DNA of 9,028 bases, from the NCBI GenBank assembly GCA_016190025.1, contig JACPRG010000001.1, positions 1 to 9,028 of the forward strand, written 5' to 3'. The notes below the pieces were generated by a model. That model saw only the letters and a list, made by a program, of their open reading frames with translations. It was not told the origin of the DNA and did no database searches. The first letter of the stretch is position 1, and each line of letters begins with the position of its first letter. Made by a program: the position numbers and the translations under genes. This stretch comes from Candidatus Tectimicrobiota bacterium. GTDB taxonomy: Bacteria > UBA8248 > JACPRG01. Below, one piece after another: positions 6,560 to 9,028 of this stretch.

Positions 6560-6607
6560 GGAGGGGGCGAACCTCCTCCTCTCTCAACGCTCAAGAGTGA
6601 GAGGAGG
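6556..6607 (+). promoter_or_regulatory. Riboswitch expression platform with sequestered Shine-Dalgarno
   Basis: The Shine-Dalgarno AGGAGG (6602-6607) lies in the 3' arm of a hairpin GAGAGGAGG with CCTCCTCTC (6599-6607 with 6575-6583). The same 5' arm can instead form a 12-bp hairpin with the upstream purine tract: 6556-6567 with 6572-6583, two G-U pairs, CGAA loop, leaving the Shine-Dalgarno free. That tract shares 6556-6559 with P1 of the aptamer. Ligand-stabilised P1 would thus weaken the release helix and favour hiding the site, so an OFF switch acting on translation is inferred. No T-tract follows, which argues against a transcription-termination switch. Confidence 0.65.
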
Positions 6608-6614
6608 CACGGAC

Positions 6615-6824
6615 ATGCGGTCTCACATCATGGCGCGGATCACGACTCTCTTCGCGGGACTCCTTCCCGGCGAGCGCGCGAAAGCCCTCCCTCCGTGGCA
6701 CCCCCGGAAAAACCGGGGGAATCGGGGGTCTTCGTTCCGCCCCTATTCGGGCGTGGCCAGGGGTCTTTCCGGGCGGTACATGGAAGCGGAATCCCGGATG
6801 ATCTATTTCCTCCCCAGATTGTGA
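6615..6824 (+). CDS. Riboswitch-controlled small ORF of unknown function, possibly a gene remnant
   Basis: ATG 6615 has an ideal Shine-Dalgarno (GAGGAGG, 7-nt spacing) and follows a riboswitch, so translation starts here. The frame encodes 69 residues. The first 20 or so (MRSHIMARITTLFAGLLPG) look like the beginning of a signal peptide, with basic residues and then a short hydrophobic run. The hydrophobic core is cut short, and the rest is Arg/Pro/Gly-rich with no recognisable domain. A perfect 7-bp hairpin CCCCCGG-AAAAA-CCGGGGG (6701-6719) lies inside. Either this is a decayed exported protein whose riboswitch survives, or an unrecognised small protein. Neither neighbouring frame continues a recognisable protein, so one simple frameshift does not restore a gene. 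Confidence 0.4.
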   Translation: MRSHIMARITTLFAGLLPGERAKALPPWHPRKNRGNRGSSFRPYSGVARGLSGRYMEAESRMIYFLPRL

Positions 6825-6943
6825 CGCGCCCTGCCGGCGGGGTTGGAGCCAGGCTGCTCCGGTTTGCGGGTCTCGGGCCGGGGGAGCGGTCCGTCCCGCG
6901 GGGCTGATGAAGGCGCGCCAAGCGCCGGGGATTGCGTCCGGTC

Positions 6944-7348
6944 TCAGCGGGTTTCCCCCAGACCTTTCAGGATCGGGCACTCCGTGATGGGGGCTTCCAT
7001 CCGGCAGTCGTCGGCGAGCCGGCGCAGCGACCGCTTCATCGCCTGAAGCGTTCTGATTTTCTCCTCGATCTCGGCCATCTTCCGCTGGGCCTGCGCCCCG
7101 GCGTCGCCGCACTTCGCCCCGGCATCCCCCCGCAGGGTCATGAGCTCCTTGATCTCATCGAGCGAGAAACCGAGCTTTTGGACCCGCTTGATGCCCCGGA
7201 TCCGGTTCACGGCCTCGGGCGGATACACCCGGTAAGCGCCGTCGCGGGCCGAGGGGCGCGCGATCAGCCCGCGGCGCTCGTAGTAGCGGACCGTCTCCAC
7301 GTTCACCCCCGCCGCGCGCGCCACCCAGCCGATGGTGAAAGAGCGCAT
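6944..7348 (-). CDS. MerR-family transcriptional regulator, Hg/Pb-type cysteine triad
   Basis: This is a 134-residue regulator. The N-terminal winged helix (FTIGWVARAAGVNVETVRYYERRGLI, residues 4-29) is the canonical MerR DNA-binding signature, followed by AYRVYPPEAVNRIRGIKRVQKLGFSLDEIKELM. A coiled-coil dimerisation helix spans about 84-114. Cys80, Cys115 and Cys124 are spaced 35 and 9 residues apart, the same spacing as the three Hg(II)-binding cysteines of Tn501 MerR (82, 117, 126) and those of some Pb regulators; the last sits in the typical CPIL. It therefore probably senses a thiophilic metal. The start is ATG 7348 with TGGAGG upstream; longer open sequence before it is non-coding promoter DNA. 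No metal transporter or reductase gene is in the window. MerR proteins twist promoters with long 19-20 bp spacers, and its own promoter has a 19-bp spacer. Confidence 0.9.
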   Translation of the reverse strand: MRSFTIGWVARAAGVNVETVRYYERRGLIARPSARDGAYRVYPPEAVNRIRGIKRVQKLGFSLDEIKELMTLRGDAGAKCGDAGAQAQRKMAEIEEKIRTLQAMKRSLRRLADDCRMEAPITECPILKGLGETR

Positions 7349-7393
7349 GGCCACCTCCAGAAAATTGAAAAAGAAAAACCCTATTCCACGAGA

Positions 7394-7424
7394 AATATAC
7401 CCGAATTTCCCGGACAGACCGCAA
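7394..7424 (-). promoter_or_regulatory. MerR-type promoter with 19-bp spacer upstream of the MerR gene
   Basis: On the minus strand TTGCGG (7424-7419) and TATATT (7399-7394) are 19 bp apart, the overlong spacing typical of MerR-controlled promoters. The spacer holds a small GAA-A-TTC dyad but no long perfect repeat. Transcription would start near 7386, about 38 nt before the start codon. Autoregulation is inferred. Confidence 0.5.
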
Positions 7425-7542
7425 TTTTTGACCGGACCGGCGGATGTTTCCCGCGGCAAAATGAAGGCGGCGCAAGGCCAGGCCGTGCCCGACGGACGAC
7501 AGGGCGAACATCTGGAATCCATTCACGAACCCCAAGTCAGCT

Positions 7543-7571
7543 TTGACGTCTCGACAAAAAGGGTGTATACC
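7543..7571 (+). promoter_or_regulatory. Candidate sigma70 promoter for the substrate-binding protein gene
   Basis: TTGACG (7543-7548) and TATACC (7566-7571) are 17 bp apart. The -10 is embedded in GGGTGTATACCC, a near-dyad that could also bind a regulator. The leader would be about 125 nt. The spacing is normal, so direct MerR activation through spacer twisting is not expected here. Confidence 0.45.
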
Positions 7572-7702
7572 CAACCCATCCTTAGTTGAATATCGGGAAA
7601 GCCTCCATCAAAAGTTGAAACGGGAGAATCCGGCTTCAGCCCGTCTTTGGCAGTGATTGATTCCGCGCACGAGGGGGGGGCAACCAACGGAGGTGAGGAG
7701 TC

Positions 7703-8707
7703 ATGTGTGCAAAGAACCGCATCTTGGTTGGGATCGCCTTTTTGTTGCTCACCTTGGTGCCCGCGTCCCAGGCCGCGGAAAAAGTAAAGTTCGCCACGGA
7801 TTGGATCCTGCACAGCCCCGACGCGTTCCTTTTCATCGCACGAGAGAAGGGCTTTTACCAAAAGGCCGGCTTCGACGTGACCATCAATCGGGGGCGCGGC
7901 TCGGGGAACACGATTAAATGGGTGAGCATCCGGTCGTTCGATTTCGGCTTCGCCGACACGGGGGCCCTCGTGGCGGGCCGGGCAAAAGACGCCCGGGCGA
8001 AAGAAATCGCCATGGTGTACGGCAGGGCGCCCCACATGCTGTATTCTCTCAAGGGCTCTGGAGTCCGGTCGCCGAAGGACCTGGAAGGACGCACGATTGG
8101 GGCGTCCCCGGGAGCCGCCTCCTACCGCATCTTCGGGGCTCTCGCCGCCCTTGCGGGCTTCGACGCAGCCAAGGTCAAGTTCCTGTTCATGGACGCCCCC
8201 TCTCAGCTCCCGAGCCTTCTCACGGGGAAAATCGACGCAACCATCAACTACATCATCGACCGCCCCGTATTCGCGGAGAAGGCCCGCGCGCAGAACAAGG
8301 AGATCCAGGGTTTTCTGTGGGCGGATTACGGGTTCAACGCATACTCCAACGGTGTCATCGCTCATGACGACGACATCGCGAACAGGCCGGACCGGGTCCG
8401 GCGCTTTCTCAAGGCGACCGTCGAGGGCCTCGCCTACGGCGTGGATCACCCCGACGAAGCGGTGACATTGTTCCTCCGGTTCAGTCCGGAATTCTCACGG
8501 GAGATCGCCCTCGAACAGTGGAAAATCACCGTAGACCTGCTCTCGACGCCCGAGGCCAAGAAGAACGGCATCGGCTATATGCTTCCGGAAAAGATGAAGG
8601 TGACCCGCGACGTCATCTCCCAGGCGCTGAAGCTCGAGGCCGATGTCAAGGTGGAGGACCTTTACACCAACCAAGTCCTCCCCAAAATCTTCCCCAAGTC
8701 CTGGTGA
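7703..8707 (+). CDS. ABC transporter periplasmic substrate-binding protein, NMT1/THI5-like
   Basis: This 334-residue protein captures a small substrate in the periplasm for an ABC importer. A signal peptide spans residues 1-24 (basic start, IAFLLLTLVPASQA, cleavage near SQA|AEK). The mature part follows the NMT1/THI5/SsuA pattern: VKFATDWILHSPDAFLFIAREKGFY (28-52), the Gly-Ser-rich GRGSGNT ligand loop (64-70), FDFGFADTGALVAG, DLEGRTIGASPG, LLTGKIDATINYI, and a C-terminal helical part with EQWKITVDLL. Start ATG 7703 has a GGAGGTGAGGAG ribosome-binding site. Family members bind pyrimidine precursors, sulfonates, nitriles or aromatic acids, so the substrate cannot be read from sequence alone. 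No permease or ATPase gene is adjacent. The next gene resembles a UbiD decarboxylase, which hints at an aromatic or unsaturated acid as substrate; this is inference. Confidence 0.92.
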   Translation: MCAKNRILVGIAFLLLTLVPASQAAEKVKFATDWILHSPDAFLFIAREKGFYQKAGFDVTINRGRGSGNTIKWVSIRSFDFGFADTGALVAGRAKDARAKEIAMVYGRAPHMLYSLKGSGVRSPKDLEGRTIGASPGAASYRIFGALAALAGFDAAKVKFLFMDAPSQLPSLLTGKIDATINYIIDRPVFAEKARAQNKEIQGFLWADYGFNAYSNGVIAHDDDIANRPDRVRRFLKATVEGLAYGVDHPDEAVTLFLRFSPEFSREIALEQWKITVDLLSTPEAKKNGIGYMLPEKMKVTRDVISQALKLEADVKVEDLYTNQVLPKIFPKSW

Positions 8708-8735
8708 GAGGGGGAGAAGAAAAAAGAATCGGAAA

Positions 8736-8773
8736 CCGGGACCCTGAAGGGGAAGCCCCTTAACGCGTCCCGG
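8736..8773 (+). other. Two-tier hairpin after the substrate-binding protein gene
   Basis: An outer stem CCGGGAC / GTCCCGG (8736-8742 with 8767-8773) encloses an inner perfect stem AAGGGG-AAG-CCCCTT (8747-8761). It begins 29 bp after the stop codon at 8707. There is no T-tract, so it is not a classical terminator. It may protect the 3' end of the upstream message or lower read-through to the next gene. The rest of 8708-8910 shows no gene. Confidence 0.5.
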
Positions 8774-8889
8774 CGTTCCCGGCGCGGGCCGTCCAGCTCC
8801 ACGCTTACCCGCAGACCCTCATGGCTCCCGCATCAGAAAACCGGGGACAGAGGAAACCGATTCCCGCTTCGCCCCACGGAAGGAATACG

Positions 8890-8905
8890 AGAACAGGAGT
8901 GTTCT
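8890..8905 (+). promoter_or_regulatory. Inverted repeat enclosing the Shine-Dalgarno of the last gene
   Basis: AGAACA-GGAG-TGTTCT is a perfect 6-bp dyad whose 4-base centre is GGAG, the ribosome-binding core 11 nt before ATG 8911. As RNA it would place the Shine-Dalgarno in a hairpin loop; as DNA it could be an operator. TGAGGA directly abutting the ATG is too close to serve as the usual site. Confidence 0.4.
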
Positions 8906-8910
8906 GAGGA

Positions 8911-9028
8911 ATGAGCGTTCACCAAGACCTGAAAACGCACTGGCGGCGCCTCGAGGAGGAACGGCCCGAGGAAGTGCTTCGCGTGCCGGGCCCCGTGCGG
9001 ATGGATTTCCTGCCGACAGCCCTTGCAC
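8911..9028 (+). CDS. N-terminal part of a probable UbiD-family decarboxylase (cut by window edge)
   Basis: ATG 8911 opens a frame of 39 full codons that runs off the right edge (MSVHQDLKTHWRRLEEERPE, continuing to VLRVPGPVRMDFLPTALA). The pattern is an amphipathic helix with a Glu/Arg-rich segment, then VLRV, then a strand and helix start. It resembles the N-terminus of UbiD-like prenylated-FMN decarboxylases, which begin with a helix, a LxR(I/V) strand and then the domain that continues to a pocket strand. The resemblance is recalled and rests on few residues. Such enzymes remove or add CO2 on aromatic or alpha,beta-unsaturated acids. The preceding transporter protein fits such a pathway. 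No stop codon lies in the visible part. The frame on the opposite strand (8819-9028) is not supported. Confidence 0.5.
   Translation, partial: MSVHQDLKTHWRRLEEERPEEVLRVPGPVRMDFLPTALA

Larger units (their letters stand above)
7349..7702. other. Divergent intergenic region between the MerR gene and the substrate-binding protein gene
   Basis: This 354-bp interval holds the 19-bp-spaced promoter toward the MerR gene and a sigma70-like promoter toward the transporter gene, with an AT-rich start (7360-7440). Short frames in it have no family resemblance. A run of eight G (7673-7680) precedes the ribosome-binding site of the right-hand gene. No tRNA or small RNA gene is visible. Confidence 0.5.

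Noticed and set aside
7349..7522. 58-residue N-terminal extension of the MerR regulator
   Set aside because: The family starts at the winged helix, ATG 7348 has a good ribosome-binding site, and the extension covers the promoter.
8736..8773. Rho-independent terminator
   Set aside because: The stems are good but there is no T-tract after either of them.
8890..8905. LexA-type SOS box
   Set aside because: The Gram-positive LexA site needs GAAC and GTTC four bases apart; here they are six apart.
1..9028. tRNA, rRNA, CRISPR array, insertion sequence or phage genes
   Set aside because: No cloverleaf with TTCGA-type T-loop, no regularly spaced repeats, and no transposase, integrase or phage structural motifs were seen on either strand by eye.

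Overview
The window is GC-rich DNA with strong G/C preference at third codon positions and mixed gene orientation. It looks like a chromosomal segment of a free-living Gram-negative bacterium. A lipoprotein, two secreted proteins and a GEMM-I riboswitch closely resembling those of Geobacter-type Desulfobacterota suggest that group or a relative. This placement is inference, because there is no rRNA or other marker gene. I see no phage, IS, tRNA, CRISPR or defence genes.

Left part (1-2059): two minus-strand genes for exported proteins of unknown function. One is a secreted protein running off the left edge. The other is a putative lipoprotein with its own sigma70-like promoter. Between them lies about 600 bp without a convincing gene.

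Centre (about 1997-6390, plus strand): a probable operon. A promoter drives a leader RNA that encodes a 17-residue peptide rich in Phe and Tyr. A chain of mutually exclusive hairpins follows, ending in a textbook intrinsic terminator. Next comes a type I-beta DAHP synthase with an N-terminal regulatory domain, the first enzyme of aromatic amino acid synthesis. This layout is a transcription attenuator: translation of the leader reports aminoacyl-tRNA supply and decides whether aroF is transcribed. Downstream are a DinG/XPD-type iron-sulfur helicase and, overlapping or nearly touching it, an alkaline-phosphatase-superfamily metalloenzyme.

Middle right (about 6391-6824): a well-formed GEMM-I (cyclic dinucleotide) riboswitch. 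Its downstream RNA can either hide or expose a strong Shine-Dalgarno. The reading frame it controls is only 69 codons long and looks like the start of a secreted protein that loses coding character, so the switch may be orphaned or may control an unknown small protein.

Right part (6944-9028): a minus-strand MerR-family regulator with the Hg/Pb-type cysteine triad and a 19-bp-spaced promoter of its own; then, divergently, a periplasmic NMT1/THI5-like substrate-binding protein; then the start of a gene that resembles a UbiD-family decarboxylase and runs off the right edge. The pairing suggests uptake and decarboxylation of a small organic, perhaps aromatic, acid. No permease or ATPase is visible.

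The most interesting elements are the two RNA switches: the Phe/Tyr attenuator at 2060-2223 and the riboswitch at 6462-6607.
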